64,000 nt of DNA, taken from assembly GCA_029931535.1 (NCBI GenBank), contig JAQPZY010001098.1, forward strand, positions 248,001 through 312,000, in the 5' to 3' direction. How positions within the stretch are numbered: position 1 is the stretch's first letter; every line of letters begins with the position of its first letter. This DNA is from Margaritifera margaritifera. Taxonomy: Eukaryota > Mollusca > Bivalvia > Unionida > Margaritiferidae. A model generated the notes under the pieces. That model had not been told where the DNA came from. It searched no databases and saw only the letters and a list, made by a program, of their open reading frames with translations. Below, piece by piece: positions 11,905-24,879 of this stretch. The position numbers and the translations under genes are program-made.

Positions 11905-12160
11905 CCCCATGTGACCGAGCAGTATGAGATGCTCACCTTTACAGATCACTCACATCTCATCTATGTCCACATGAGTTCAAGTCTTGGCTCAACCACTGTG
12001 GGTATGTAAGAAAGCTTGCCAGGAGCTTCCCATGGGTCAGTGGTTCTTGCCTAGATTTTTACCAGGCTCTACCTCTACCAAATATACTGGCCACCATGTA
12101 TGGCCTATCATGTGCTGAAAATGGTGTTAAACCCCCAAAATTAAAAATTAAATAAAATAC
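11905..12160 (+). repeat. SINE-like element
   Basis: It begins with a tRNA-like head (GTGACCGAGCAGTATGAGAT, then ATGAGTTCAAGTCTTGGCTC as a box-B-like segment). A body follows with ACCAGGCTCTACC and CCAAATATACTGGCCACCAT. It ends in GGTGTTAAACCCCC and an A-rich tail at about 12135-12160. This is the overall shape of a tRNA-derived SINE. No target duplication could be confirmed by eye. Confidence 0.5.
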
Positions 12161-13965
12161 AATATTTGGGTACATTTACGGTACCTGTATGCATACTCTA
12201 TAAAGTGTATCTCTTTTGTAAAATGTGTTAGTGTACATGATTGTGAATGTATTACCTTAAATTTTATCTGTGCTTAGTGTACTGTTGATATGTTGCTTAC
12301 TGTACATGTATGTTTTAGCTACTGTATCACAATTTATATGTTACATGTTGATGTTATCAAAATAAATACTGCTACTGCGACCCTAAGGTGGGAAAAAATA
12401 TTTCCTAGGAACCCAGACCTGCGGTTTGATTCATACTGAAAAAACACCAGACAAAAAAAAAAACTTCATTATACTAATCTCTCATATTAGTAAATTTTTC
12501 AAAGATACAGACAGAGGCATGATTGCAAGGTTTATGTATGTATTTATGTATGTATGTAACAACACAATGAAGACAAACATTTTAACTTCTTTGGGTGTAT
12601 GAGTGAATCCGAGAGTACCAGTAACAATATTTGAAAAACAGAACATCGTAATCACTTTATCTTTAGTACTCTTGAGCAAGGTACTCTGCATTGGCTCATC
12701 TTGTTAGGAATGTCGAGTTAGGCAAAAATAGCTGACAACTGCTAATGTTAAGTGTTAAATCCTGAAGTTCTATATTAAATAAAGATTTATTATTATTATT
12801 ATTATTATTATTTGGGAACAAAGCAAAAAGCAAAATTATTATGTTGGTATTTAGTACTGTGCATGTATCTTCTGTTGTATTTATCCTAAGTGACCTTGCT
12901 CTTTGACCGACTATCATACACGTGTATGCCATCCACACACATGGACAGTGGACACGCATATTCCCTTTTTCACTGACTTTGTCTAGTTTACAAGAGATAT
13001 AAAAAATTACTCAAAATCTTTTTATCACAGTTTATAGAGCAATAAATTAGGGTACTTACCATATAAAGTGTATTATCATTAGCCTAATGTTGACCTTCCA
13101 ACTGAGGTCAACAAAGACAATTTTTGTTCATTTTACCTGACACGCAGCCTATGTCCAGCGTTTGACAGCTTACATATAGCTTGGGTCTTCGGATACTCAC
13201 ATATCCATCATCTTTTCATGTCTTCATAATTGAGGAACAAGGTAAAGTTACACTTTGGCTGGAACAATGACATCACAGAACCACGACAGCCAACCAATGT
13301 TGCCACAACAGTCAACCAATGATCAAAGTGAAACATGATAATGGTCAGAGCACAGTCAAAACATGACCCCAGACAGTGGGAAAGTCAGTTTTTCCTATAT
13401 AAGGGTGCCAACATTTGCCATTTTTAACAAAGCATACTGAGGCAAAATCAGCACATGAATTACAAATACAGAAGACAGAAAGCGTGAACTGTGTTCATCC
13501 TATTTATGTCTTATTTATTATATTTCTTGACATTCAAATAATTCTTCTTAACTTCCAAAAGCCAATAAAAATCAATACTAAATCCATCTGTGAGCCTGAC
13601 TACATCCAATGGAGAGCAAACACAAATACTAATGATGATCTTTCGGTATAGCAAGTTTCATGGCGTAATCTAAAATGGCTTGAAAGTTATAGAACACTAA
13701 AAAGGAAAGTCTGATGGAAAACTGAAAATACTGAACCATGAGCTGACCTTGACAACAGGACTCAACACACCTTCTAGTGATGATGTATAAGTATACCAAT
13801 TTTCACCCCTTAACCTGAAACAGCTTTAAAGTTATAGTCTGTAAATGAAAGCATGATGGACGGACAAAAACACAGATAATATATCCTTCACATTTTGTGA
13901 AAAGCTTGGGGACAATAATAAACAAGAGCAAGAGTATACGGTTCTGGTACAAGAGGCTGATGATC
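12161..13965. other. Non-coding stretch with an (ATT)n array
   Basis: No gene supported. An ATT array lies at 12786-12811 beside AATAAAG, which could be a decayed LINE tail on minus. The short frames here show no domain. Confidence 0.5.
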
Positions 13966-13967
13966 TA

Positions 13968-14182
13968 CCGTATATACTCACGTATAATCCAATACCACTC
14001 CAAACTGCATAGACCCAGATCTGCTGTCGCATAATGTGCCGGCAGATCTGGGTCTATGCAGTTTGTAAGGACTAATCAGTAGAACAAACAACATAGACCC
14101 TGAACTGCCAGCACATAATGCACCAGCAGATCAGGGTCTATGTTGTTTGCATTTGGACCTGGATTTACGCGAGTATATACGG
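13968..14182 (+). mobile_element. Double-hairpin MITE, copy 2
   Basis: Flanked by TA (13966-13967 and 14183-14184), with ends CCGTATATACTCACG and GCGAGTATATACGG. Hairpin A and hairpin B are both complete. This is one of the best preserved copies and is close to consensus. Confidence 0.85.
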
Positions 14183-14309
14183 TACTTCCAAAAATAATGT
14201 CCAGGATTTCAAGATAAGACCATTTCTTCTTTTTAACTGCTGAGTGTTGAAAAAAATCTGATATTCTTGAGCAATAAGATTTTCAAATAGCTGCTGAGGC
14301 AGCCATATG

Positions 14310-15065
14310 GGACGCAAGATCAGCACCATTTTCATTTAGGACAAACTAGACACCATTAGAAGACTTTTAGTGAAAACCCCATGCTAATATGACCATCCAT
14401 TCTGGCAAATTAGTGACAAGATTTTCAATATGTTTAATGTGCAGGGCATCATTTTCATTTAGGACCAACTAGATACCTTAAGTATTTTAGTGAAAACCCC
14501 ATGCTGATATGACAATCCACTCAGGAAAGGTAGCAATGACACAATTTTCAACTTGACCATTGTGGTGGCCATATTGGATGTTCCAGCAGCACCATTTTCA
14601 CTTAGGACCAACTAGACATTATAAGAATTCTTCTTGTGAAAACCTCATGCCAATATGATTTTCTGTTCAGGAGTAGCAATAGCAATGATTTTCAAGATGG
14701 CTGCCATAGTGGCCATATTGGACATCAGATTGGCACCATTTTCATTTATGACCAACTAGACACCACAAAAAGTCTTTCCGTGAAAGCCTCATCTTGATAT
14801 GACCATCCATTCAAGAGGAATAGCTATAAGAAGGATAACAAGATATTTAATATGGCTGCTGTGGTGGCCATACTGGATGTCTGAGCAGCACAATTTTCAT
14901 TTAGGACCAATTAGACCTTGGGATGAATGTGTGTGTCAAGTTTCATGGAAATCCTCAAATTAGTTTAGGAAGAGTAGTGAAAACAAACTTGTGCTAACAG
15001 GCTGACTGACATCAGATGAAGGACAACAGGCCATCGTATAAGCTCTTCTGGTCTATGACCAGTAG
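14310..15065. repeat. 146-bp tandem array, first locus (pearl/Helitron-like)
   Basis: Five degenerate units each start near CACCATTTTCATTTAGGAC (about 14325, 14448, 14591, 14735, 14889) and contain AGTGAAAACCCCATG, CCATTCAGGA and ATGGCTGCC-like words. Spacing is 123-154 bp. The array ends in a tail with GACAACAGGCCATCGTATAA and a near-perfect hairpin, AGCTCTTCTGGTC and GACCAGTAGAGCT. The same units and tail recur at 29745-30475. Bivalve pearl-type elements (Helitron-related) have such a repeated core and fixed ends; assignment is inference. Confidence 0.6.
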
Positions 15066-15390
15066 AGCTAAAAATACTTATGCAATTTTAATAATTTCAA
15101 AAGCAGAACTGTGATAGAAAATGATGAAGTCAATGAACAGTATACAAGACCTGGGAAATCTTTCATGATTTATGACCATTCATAAAGTGTCCACACATAC
15201 TTCTGTTGCACAAAACCAATGACATTTAAACAATTGTGTCATAGTGAAAAATTCACTCACCAACACTTTTCTTTCTGTATTTGAGATGAAGAATTTATGA
15301 TCTTCAACCAGTGCAAATTTGACGGACTTTTAAATACTTATTCAGCTATTATTTTTATGGGCAGTTAGTGACTGTACTTTTCCCCATAAT

Positions 15391-15540
15391 TTTGTATTTA
15401 ATAACACATACATGTACTTGGGATATTTGTATGTAATAACACATACTTGGGATATTTGTATGTAATAACACATACTTGGGATATTTGTATGTAATAACAC
15501 ATACTTGGGATATTTGTATGTAGTAACACATACTTGGGAG
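15391..15540. repeat. 29-bp minisatellite
   Basis: About five units containing TGTAATAACACATACTTGGG with ATATTTGTA between. The first unit is longer. The preceding 15066-15390 holds no recognised feature. Confidence 0.85.
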
Positions 15541-15625
15541 AGATTTTCAACTAAGAGTAGCACAACAAAATGCACACCAACCTGTACATTTTAAAGCAAC
15601 TTTGGATTGTTTGGACCCTTAGCTA

Positions 15626-15842
15626 CCGTATATACTCGCATATAATCCGATACCAACTGCAAACTGAATAGACCCAGATCTGCCGTCGCATAATGCGCCA
15701 GCAGATCTTGGTCTATGCAGTCTGTAAGGACTAATCAGTAGAACAAACAACATAGACCCTGATCTGCCAGCGCATTATGCAATGGCAGATTAGGGTCTAT
15801 GTTGTTTGCATTTGGACCTGGCTTATATGCGAGTATATGCAG
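15626..15842 (+). mobile_element. Double-hairpin MITE, copy 3
   Basis: TA flanks the left end at 15624-15625. The left end is CCGTATATACTCGCA, and the right end GCGAGTATATGCAGC is slightly decayed. Both hairpins are intact. Confidence 0.8.
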
Positions 15843-15943
15843 CATGTATAAATATCAATTTCACAAAAAGTGAAATACTCAAACAATTCATAAGCAATCT
15901 TCCTCAAAGTGGACGTACAGTAGGATATAATTTAAATATATAT

Positions 15944-17228
15944 CAGAGGTGTACAGTATTATCTTTATACCAGTTTACCATGGTATTTTTTCTTGTAGTT
16001 AATACCACGGTACTTTTTCACTGTACTGGTACTTCGTAGTTTCAGGCAGAAAGCAACATACGGAAATTCCTGAGTAATCTTTTTACGAATGTAATGATAT
16101 TAACACCATGTTTTCATTTTTCATGTAAAAAATAATTCCAAAAATTATTATTTTTTTAAAAAAGTTCTATTTGTTTCAAATTAAATTTGATTATTACAAA
16201 TATAATTAGATTTTTGATCCTTTAATTACATGTTTGACATGAGTCATGAATGCCAGGGTGGTTGCCAAATGGTGTGTTGTGAAAGATACCGCTATTTGGG
16301 CCAAATCCAACTTTTGGAAACATTTTGGATTTTTCAAAAAAATGTCGTTTTTTAGTTATTTACTAACATATGTTAATGTGTTAAGTACATGTATTCATTT
16401 GGAAGACTGCAAATGCAGACTTTGTTTTCTGTTTGAATTTTAGTCTCAAGTCCACTAAATATTTTCTCCTTTATTGGCCCTCTCTAATAAACATTGATGT
16501 TTGCATCCCACTCAAAGTTTCCCTGCCTATTATATCAATAGTGTAGCTAGCAGGCTTCAGTGTGAACAGGTCCTATTTTTTATCAACAAGCTCTCTAATG
16601 TCAGCATAATGTCTTTTAGAGGGTGTCAGCTGCATTGTAGCTCAGGGGTCTCCAAACTTTATAAGATGAGGGCCATGTTAGATTTTTGAAGGTAGGGGGT
16701 TGCGGGCCGAAGCAACTGTGAAAAATTTAAATATATGCAAAATCGTTTTAAAAAAGTACAACACTTTGCTGGCCGAACAAATCAAAGCCGAGGGCCGGAT
16801 CCAGCCCACAGGCCATAGTTTGGAGACCCCTGGTGTAGCTTAATCAACCACTTGAGTTAGTTTTAAAATGAGAACTTGCACAACAAGTAACATACAGTAC
16901 ACACATGAAATTCATCTACTATAAGGTACTGACCATTTAATTTATTTGGGGGGGGGGGGCTGCGAATTTCTTTTATCTCAAGATAATTATTTATTTTTCA
17001 AATAAAATAATGGATATAATATGTTGTTATTTTCCTATAAATCAGAGCATGATATTTTTTCCAACTATTAACAGAGAATTTTTTTTTTTTAAAGTGTCAG
17101 TCCCCTGCCCCAGGTCATTAAATTGTTGGCCCCTAAAATAACTGTGTTATACCATGGTACATATCACGATATGTTCAGAAATACTGTGGTATACCATTGT
17201 ACAAAATTTTCTGTGGTACCCATCTCTA
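15944..17228. mobile_element. Possible hAT-like element with CAGAGGTG/CATCTCTA ends
   Basis: The left end CAGAGGTGTACAGTA and the right end TGTGGTACCCATCTCTA form imperfect inverted ends. Both sub-terminal regions are rich in ACCATGGTA and GGTACC words. Flanks are ATATAT-rich, so a target duplication cannot be judged. No transposase is seen. The element contains a clean hAT MITE (16643-16832) and a G run near 16950. Confidence 0.35.
16643..16832. mobile_element. hAT MITE, CAGGGGTCTCCAAACT ends
   Basis: The left end CAGGGGTCTCCAAACT and right end AGTTTGGAGACCCCTG are a perfect 16-bp inverted repeat. The 8 bp outside are TTGTAGCT (16635-16642) and GTGTAGCT (16833-16840), a 7/8 target duplication as expected for hAT. 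The 190-bp interior has no coding capacity. Confidence 0.85.
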
Positions 17229-18239
17229 ATATATATACATATATGTGTGTCCATGTGTGTGTGTGTGTGTGCATATCAAAGGAGCAGTTTGGCACTTGCA
17301 TGTGCTACAAAATGTTGTTTATAAAAAAGTAAAACAATATAATAATTTCTTTTATAAAAACTTTTTAAAAGCTGATTTGTGGGAGTGCACAGTTTTCATC
17401 TGAGATACAAACATTTTTAGTGGATATAAATTTTTGCAATAAAATCAATTATATTCTGCAATTTATGCATGTATATATTCACTCTTCTTGACAATCAAAG
17501 ATATAATTCTAAATCTGAAGTGCATAATGATATTGACTTGAGCCTCAGTTTGTTTTTATAATGTTTATTTTGTAAGTTGAACTTGGCAGATTTGCTCTAG
17601 TTGTAGGATAAATCCTATTTGAGTATCCATACCCTGCCACTACTTTGCATAAAATGCCACATCCCACCCCAGCCCAGCAGACTAATCAGTTTAATAATAC
17701 AGGAATGGAATGTAAGATTAAACAAACCTTCACCTTAGCATAAAGCCTTTGCCTTGAATTCATGGCATCCTTCACCTTCTGGATAAGGTAGACTCAAGTA
17801 CATGTACAATATAAAATACTGGCAAAGACTTTATATGTGAATATGTGGGTATATAAATAAAAACTTGCCAGATTTTCACTCAGAAGATTTGTATGGTACG
17901 GAAGAAACATTAACACAGGAATGATTACAGTAAGTATTTTTATTTCAATTAATTTTAATGTGGAATTAATATAATCGTTTTGAAATATTTGCACAACAGA
18001 AGAAATTTCAATTTTCATGAAAACAAATATTTATTCAATTTTTACTTTATTAATGTTGTAATTATTATGCTAATAATTTAAATCAAAGCTTTCAAACTTC
18101 CTAACAAAAATTAGTTTTATTTAAGTTAAGAGAAAATACAACTAAAGTCTTAACTAAAAAAAACCCCCAAAATTTCAACAGAAAAAAAGAAACTAGAACA
18201 ACTGCAACAGCTTGCTATCATAAATAACCACGCTTTTCA
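17229..18239. other. Non-coding stretch
   Basis: No gene seen. A short TG run near 17245-17272 is the only simple repeat. Confidence 0.5.
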
Positions 18240-18610
18240 ATGCATATTCCAAACCCATCTGTTTGCACCCCTTTAGGTACCACTGCTCAACCCCACCCAC
18301 CCAAGACAGTGACCCTGTGGTAATAATGCAAAATCTGGCATATGCATCTTGCTGCTGTGGCTGCATACATAAAGTTTAGTCTGAAAATATTTGAAAATGT
18401 CATTGTAATTGAAATTTGTTTGAAATTTAAACTTTGACCATGCTCCACCACCACCACCACCACCACCACCACCACACACACACACACCTTCCCAGGGACC
18501 CAGGTGCTGGAGCCAATAATGAAACCCCTCTAGCAGATGGTCCACTCAGCTATTTAGGAGGAGCAGTGGTTAACAGACGAATGGGTGGATAGACAGATGG
18601 TTTCTCAATA
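18240..18610. repeat. Dispersed repeat R1, copy 1
   Basis: Shares CCACCCACCCAAG, GCTGCATACATAAAGTTT, CTGAAAATATTTGAAAATGT and CCCAGGGACCCAGG with copies at 20620, 21740 and 27530. A CAC/CA microsatellite (18445-18487) has expanded inside. No reading frame is shared between copies, so it is a non-coding repeat of unknown class. Confidence 0.6.
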
Positions 18611-20150
18611 TCCATCATGCTTTTTAATTCAGCAGGAGAATAAAAATCAGTGACAATTTATTTTAGCATTTAAAATATGTTTTTAAGGAAATTTTAAAAT
18701 AATAAAATTCTACTTTTTTATCTTTTAATCTTAAAAAATTTACATCTAAATTATATGTTTTACAGTTTAAATTTTTAGTCTTAGGGTAAAAACATGAATT
18801 CTATTAAAAAATCAGTTTTATATAAATTTCAATTTACTTTACTTGCTTCCTGTTTTTTTTATTCATTTTCCTTTATTATCTGATTTGCATAAATTTCTCA
18901 GTTTTTCTCATACATGAGAGACAAATTCCAAAAATTCAGTTGTTATTGGAAGTTACTGATGCTTTGTACCATACCACTTATGTGAATGATTTAACAGTGT
19001 ATTTGTGTTTGAATCAGTTTTATAAAGTGTCAAGAACAACAAATCTTTATATTAATTGAAATGTTTTAAAATCTACTGTAAAATAGGGATAATAAATATA
19101 GTATATATTTTATAAACTAGTGACAGTCATATGCACTTAGTTTTTATATGTGGTTATTGTCAATGTAATTCACTGCAATTTGCAATTTTAAAATTATGAC
19201 ATTCAAGATTATCACATATTTACAGCATATTTCATAACAATGACTGACCATAAGAAAACTAAAAAAAACAAACATGTGTACCATATATACTCTCGAAGAG
19301 TCCAAATGAAAAGTGCACAGGCTTAAGCAAAAAAAATAAATCATATATTTTTGCAATGATTCCATAATAATTCAGACCTGTCAAAGTATCATGTTATTCA
19401 TCTATTGGTTCTCAATTCATCTAAATGCAGCCTTCAAGTTTTTATTCAATCTTGTACACTTAAACTAGGGAAGGTGGTTATGTAATTCATAATGACTGAA
19501 AGCTGTAACTTTTCTTAAAATATTTTTGCCGTTTGCTTGAATGGACACGCTGATGACATTTGGTTGTGTTTCTGTCAATTTTAGATAGATGCATCCCTTA
19601 AAAATCATAAATTTAAATTTTTTCTTTAATTAACATGCATTACTATTAAAGAAATTAAGGACATTTTGTTCTCACTATACATACATGTAGGAACATTTCA
19701 AATCCAATATATAATAAATAAAAAATAATACAATTTAACACTTTTTTTAAAATCTGAATGCACAGAATGCACAAAGTTTATTCTTCAAAACCTTGTATGG
19801 TGTACCATATTGTGCATCACTGATAGGAGAGGAGACAAATTATGGATCAAAGACTCCTTATTTTGAACATTTTTTTAACATATGTTTATATATTTAATAT
19901 ACCATTTAAATAATATAGCAATATTTATTCTCCAAAAAAAACAAAGATTTATATTTATCAATCTTTAAACAAATAATATTCAATTCTCTATACCTTCAGA
20001 ATTTTGAATTTTTACAACTGTACCAAATCACAACTTCAACAACTTTCTTAATTTAGTTTTAAATTATTGTAAAACTCCAAACAATTTTTTTTCCTCGCTT
20101 TTTACAGAGAATACTAATATTATAACTATTTAAAAATTCCATTTTTACTA
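18611..20150. other. Very AT-rich non-coding stretch
   Basis: No gene recognised. A lone fragment of the double-hairpin MITE end (ACCATATATACTCTCG) occurs at about 19280-19297. Confidence 0.5.
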
Positions 20151-20151
20151 A

Positions 20152-20300
20152 CATATATACTTGCTTACAAGATGGATCCAACTGCAAACTGCACAGACCC
20201 AGATCTGCTATCACATAATGTACCAGCAGATCCGGGTCTATGCAGTTTGTTTGGAATACTCAGTAGAACATGCAACATAACCCTGAAAAGCAGAGATTGA
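20152..20300 (+). mobile_element. Double-hairpin MITE, copy 4, degraded
   Basis: Hairpin A is recognisable (CTGCACAGACCCAGATCTGC with GATCCGGGTCTATGCAGTTT). Hairpin B is reduced to GCAACATAACCCTGA. The ends have decayed to TATATACTTGC on the left. Confidence 0.65.
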
Positions 20301-20619
20301 GAACAAATGCTGTCTGACCATATAAGGCCCAAAAAAAAATAATATATATTTCCTATTGCACTGGTTTTAAAATTAGGTTGACTGGGTTTTTTTATTTTTT
20401 TTTAACATTATATATAAATCAAATAACATTTAAAGTGCTTCAAAGTACTGGGGAAAACCGGCTCAATTAGATCAATTTTGGCAATTCGATTTTTTTTTAA
20501 TTAAAAAAAATATTAGGTGGGGAGGGGGGAGTGCTAAGGTTGGCAACAAGAAACAGGAACGGTCAGCCCACCGGAAACACACATATTTTTTTTTGTTGGC
20601 CTAATTATCAATCGCAAAT

Positions 20620-20930
20620 CCACACACTTTATTGTGCATATTCCAGCCCCCACCCCACCCCACCCAAGGTGGTGACCAAATGTATACATGTATAATGCTT
20701 CTTGCAGTTATAGCTGCATACATTAAGTTTGGTCTGAAAATATTTGAAAATATCACTGTAACTTAAATGTGTGTACATCTGATCACTTACCCCTTTCCTA
20801 AGGACCCCATGGGAGCCATAGCACCCCTTCAACAGATGGTCACCACAGGGGCAACATTACTACTAAGTAACTTGAATTTTGACCCATCTATTTATGATAT
20901 GTGGTAATGATCAATGGTACAGATGAACAG
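20620..20930. repeat. Dispersed repeat R1, copy 2
   Basis: Shares CACCCCACCCAAGG, AGCTGCATACATTAAGTTTG, TGAAAATATTTGAAAATATC and CAACAGATGGTCACCAC with the other R1 copies. Confidence 0.6.
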
Positions 20931-21739
20931 ACAGACAATGGGTATCAGGATATTCCTGGGTTGTTTTTTTTTTAAACTGGGTATAATAAATAAATGAGGC
21001 TACTGCTCTGAAGATGATCAAAGACAAATAGACAGCCTGAGGTTTGTTGTTAAGCAAAACACAGTACAAAATAGTGGCTTGTTCAACATTGGATACATAT
21101 TTCACCTTGCTACTGTGCAAGACTTTCTCATTCAAGCATTATGTAGCTGTCACATTTGCCAGTAAATAAGGCAAATCTGGACTTGCTATTATAACAAAGT
21201 GGCAATTACTTCCGAGATATGCTGAATTTGTACACCTTAGGAATATCTCCTGGAAATTCTGCCTAATACTTGCAAAGAAGCATGACAACAGTAATGATTA
21301 TGGTAAGTTTAGCTCTACACCTGTCAATTCATTAATCTAAAAGAAGTGTCTTTATTCTTTATTTGTATTGTTAATTAAAACATTTCTCCAACTGAATGAT
21401 CTATTAGTTCCTGTAAAGTAACTGAATTACCTTCAAGATATCAATAAATCATGACTTTATTATATCAAACCATTTTTGCTTTTTTATCTTGTTCACAATA
21501 CAAGGACTAAATATTTAATATTTATAGCATTTTTAGATTGTATACTAAGTATTTTATTTAAAATAGAGACATTTTTTTTTTTTAAGAAGGGCAGTCCAGT
21601 TAAAATTTTATGCACTGATGTTCAGAAGAAGAAAAAATTTAAAACTGGAAATGTTCATAAAGACAATGAAAGGAATATCAGTGATGAATGAAATTTTTAA
21701 AAAGTTGTGCATCATTTATTATATATGTATGACATAACC

Positions 21740-22060
21740 ATACTTCATGACCTAGAACAACACCCCCACCCCACCCACATCCAATTATGTGTCCTCAACA
21801 AATGAATGTAGAGGACACAACAGATGAATGCAGAAAGTTTGGTTAAAAAAATATTAAAAATGTCACTGTAATTGCAATTTGTGCATATTTGACCTTGAAC
21901 CCCCACCTAGGGACCCAGGGTTGGGGCCCAAAAATAATACTCCTCTCCAAGATGGTCACCACATAGTAAATTTTTTGTACGAATTTTGGTGAATTTCCAC
22001 CTAGCACAATATGAGGACAGATGGATGGACAGATAGAGAGTAGTACAATATCATGGCACT
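21740..22060. repeat. Dispersed repeat R1, copy 3
   Basis: Shares CCCCACCCACATCC, AAAAATGTCACTGTAATTGC, CTAGGGACCCAGGG and AAGATGGTCACCACA with the other copies. An internal short duplication around GAATG..GAGGACACAAC is present. The stretch between copies 2 and 3 (20931-21739) holds no recognised feature. Confidence 0.6.
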
Positions 22061-22765
22061 TAAGTTTTGGAATAAAAAAGGAAATGAAATATGTTTCTAA
22101 TATACCATAACAAAAGATGAAACTATGATGCAATAGAGGTAAATGTTTCTCATTAAGATTTCAAACATGTCTTGTTAGTGTGGCTCAAAACAATGTTCAG
22201 TAACTTAAATAATGAATTATTGTTGAATAATTTATTAAATAATACATTTTTTTTAAGCAGCAAGGCAGAAACAGTGAAAACATTTTTTTTCTTCAGAATG
22301 CAGAAATATTCAGAATTGAGAGATCATATCTTATTTGCACTTCCTTTAATCCTCATCACTGAAACTTTTTTGGGCAACCCACTGTACTCTGAATAAAATA
22401 ATAAACAATACTTCATGAACATTAAAATTCATAAAATTGTCTACAAGATTTACAAAACAATAGTAGCTGTATTTAAAAAAAATCACAACCTTGTTGCTTC
22501 GTTGTTGCTTTATAATGCTTTTATTTCAGTAATTCGAAACCAAAGCTTGAATTTATATTTTATCTACCCACTTAAGTTAGCATGCTAAGTTTAAATTGCA
22601 ATAATTACTTGCACATTGGGAACAATAGTTAATAAGCTCCATGTTTAATTCCGAATCATGCAGTTTTATGTTTACACCTATTATGAACAAAATTTCTGAT
22701 TAAAATGTTATAAGTAAATGTTTCTCAAAAATAGCACTAGTATTTTCTTAGTTTAATGTATTCTC

Positions 22766-22769
<4 letters not shown>
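22061..22769. other. Non-coding stretch
   Basis: No gene recognised. Confidence 0.5.

Positions 22770-22798
<29 letters not shown>
22770..22798. repeat. Poly-A tract
   Basis: A run of 29 A. No SINE or LINE body could be recognised directly upstream, so its origin is unclear. Confidence 0.9.
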
Positions 22799-22800
<2 letters not shown>

Positions 22801-22979
22801 TTTCTACAGGTAAAATTTCTGACCAAACATCATGATACATTTTTAACATGCATATTCAACATGCTGTTCAACAATTTCCTACGTATGATAAACTTGTGTA
22901 TTATTATTTTCTTCAATTCTTCTTTTCTTTCCCTTCTTTTACTCTTATTTCTTATTTTATTTCCACCTGTTCTACCTCA

Positions 22980-22982
<3 letters not shown>

Positions 22983-23052
<70 letters not shown>
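22983..23052. repeat. (TA)n microsatellite
   Basis: About 35 uninterrupted TA units, able to extrude a cruciform. The Ile/Tyr-rich frames here are artefacts. Confidence 0.95.
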
Positions 23053-23056
<4 letters not shown>

Positions 23057-24025
23057 CAGTATACCGTTTGCAACTTTGTTTAAAAAAAATAAAAACAAGA
23101 GGGTTCTACTTCCTCTTCCGTGCATAAGATTTAATACATGTATACAACAATGCAGTACATGTTTTTGTCATGTATTGACCACAGACTTTCCAACATACCT
23201 AAATAAAACTCATTCCTAATTTCTTATCTTAAAGTGAAAAAAATGTAATGTATGAATTATAATCTGCTGCTAACACTATAAAAAAAAATTGAAAATCTAA
23301 ATGTAACTTTTCGAGTTTTAAATAAGGTATAAAATTAGCATCTACAAGCATACAAAACGAAATGTCCGAAAACTGGGACTGTATTCAACATAATTTCCTT
23401 ATCAAGTGGTCACCACCATCAGCTGTGTTACGTATTCGATCTCATTGGTTAGACAACAAAGGTCGACGGAGTCATGTTCAAAGCATGACACATATGCATG
23501 ATAGTGTTATTTAGTGCAAGGTGGACTAACATTTTTACCGCCAAATGAAATGCTTGGAAGACCTTCACAATTCGGGCAGACACGTGCGAGTACCAACACT
23601 CTGAACTGAATTCAAGACACACTGAATGAATACCATAGGTTAAGGTGACTAATTGCTCTTTATGGCTACACTCACAGCAAGTAAATTAATATTTTAAATG
23701 AGTACAGTGTTTCAACTAAAATCTTCAGTGTACTCGTTGAAAGAAGCCGCATCTCCGAACAGTTTTCACAAAAGAGTACTTTGGTTAAATGAGCCACCTA
23801 ATGATAATTACATCCAGTTTTATTATTCCATTCTTTGCCTTTTATTTTACGGTTTGTTGATCGAGCTTGAATGCATGACCTGCCATTATTTGCAAAAACT
23901 TGTTCATATTATCTCTGAATTTTACATGCAAAATAGTATACTTCCATAAATTTACTTCATAACAGATTGGTATTAAAGGAAATTATTTATTGTATACAAA
24001 TTTCGTCGCCCTCTTGATATGAGAC

Positions 24026-24068
<43 letters not shown>

Positions 24069-24461
24069 CTTAAGAATGCTGCAAGACTACATGAAAAAAA
24101 AAATTGTCTTTTCGGCTGAGCTTCATAATAAGGACCTAACACATGGCTCGATATGGATGATGCAATATGAACATCAATGAGTACAAAGTTTACACAAACT
24201 GTTCCAAATATGGTGCTCCATACTGTTTACAACTCGAATTTGACTGGACAAACATTTCAGTGGGTGGAGCTTCAGTTTAAACATGACATTCTTCCTAACG
24301 GGGCCAAAGCATACATAAAATCTACTGCTGATAATATTGGTGTACTCAATACACTGAATGAATAGCAATAATTTTATCAATATTAATACAGGCTGTGTTA
24401 TGCAACTGGTTACGAGAAACCTTAAAATAATAAATGAAAATCGTTGATATTTTTGTATTTA
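23053..24461. other. Non-coding stretch with (TTA)n
   Basis: No gene supported. A TTA array lies at 24027-24066. The stretch 23390-23640 is less AT-rich and has more CpG than its surroundings, but no exon could be recognised. Confidence 0.45.
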
Positions 24462-24519
24462 TACAGTTGACCGATAAACCTACTGAACAGTGCACAGAAA
24501 CTTAAAATGTACAATTATG

Positions 24520-24634
<115 letters not shown>

Positions 24635-24879
24635 AATTTATATTTCCTCCCAAAAGACTACTGCAATTGAAAGCTCTTGAGAAGTTTTGCATGCAAATAT
24701 CAGGCATGTAATATTTGCGGATATATGTCATTTGATTAGCAAAACTTTAAGGAAAAAGAATCGTCTCCAGAAATTTACAGAAGATCAAATCCTGCATCAA
24801 AATCATCATCCATAACAACAACAAAAATGACAATACAGTTTTCATTTTTTTTTTTTTATATATTAAATTGTTTGCAAAA

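Noticed and set aside
22756..23219. Two 123-residue plus-strand frames
   Set aside because: They overlap in different frames across poly-A and (TA)n tracts and have no splice or domain support.
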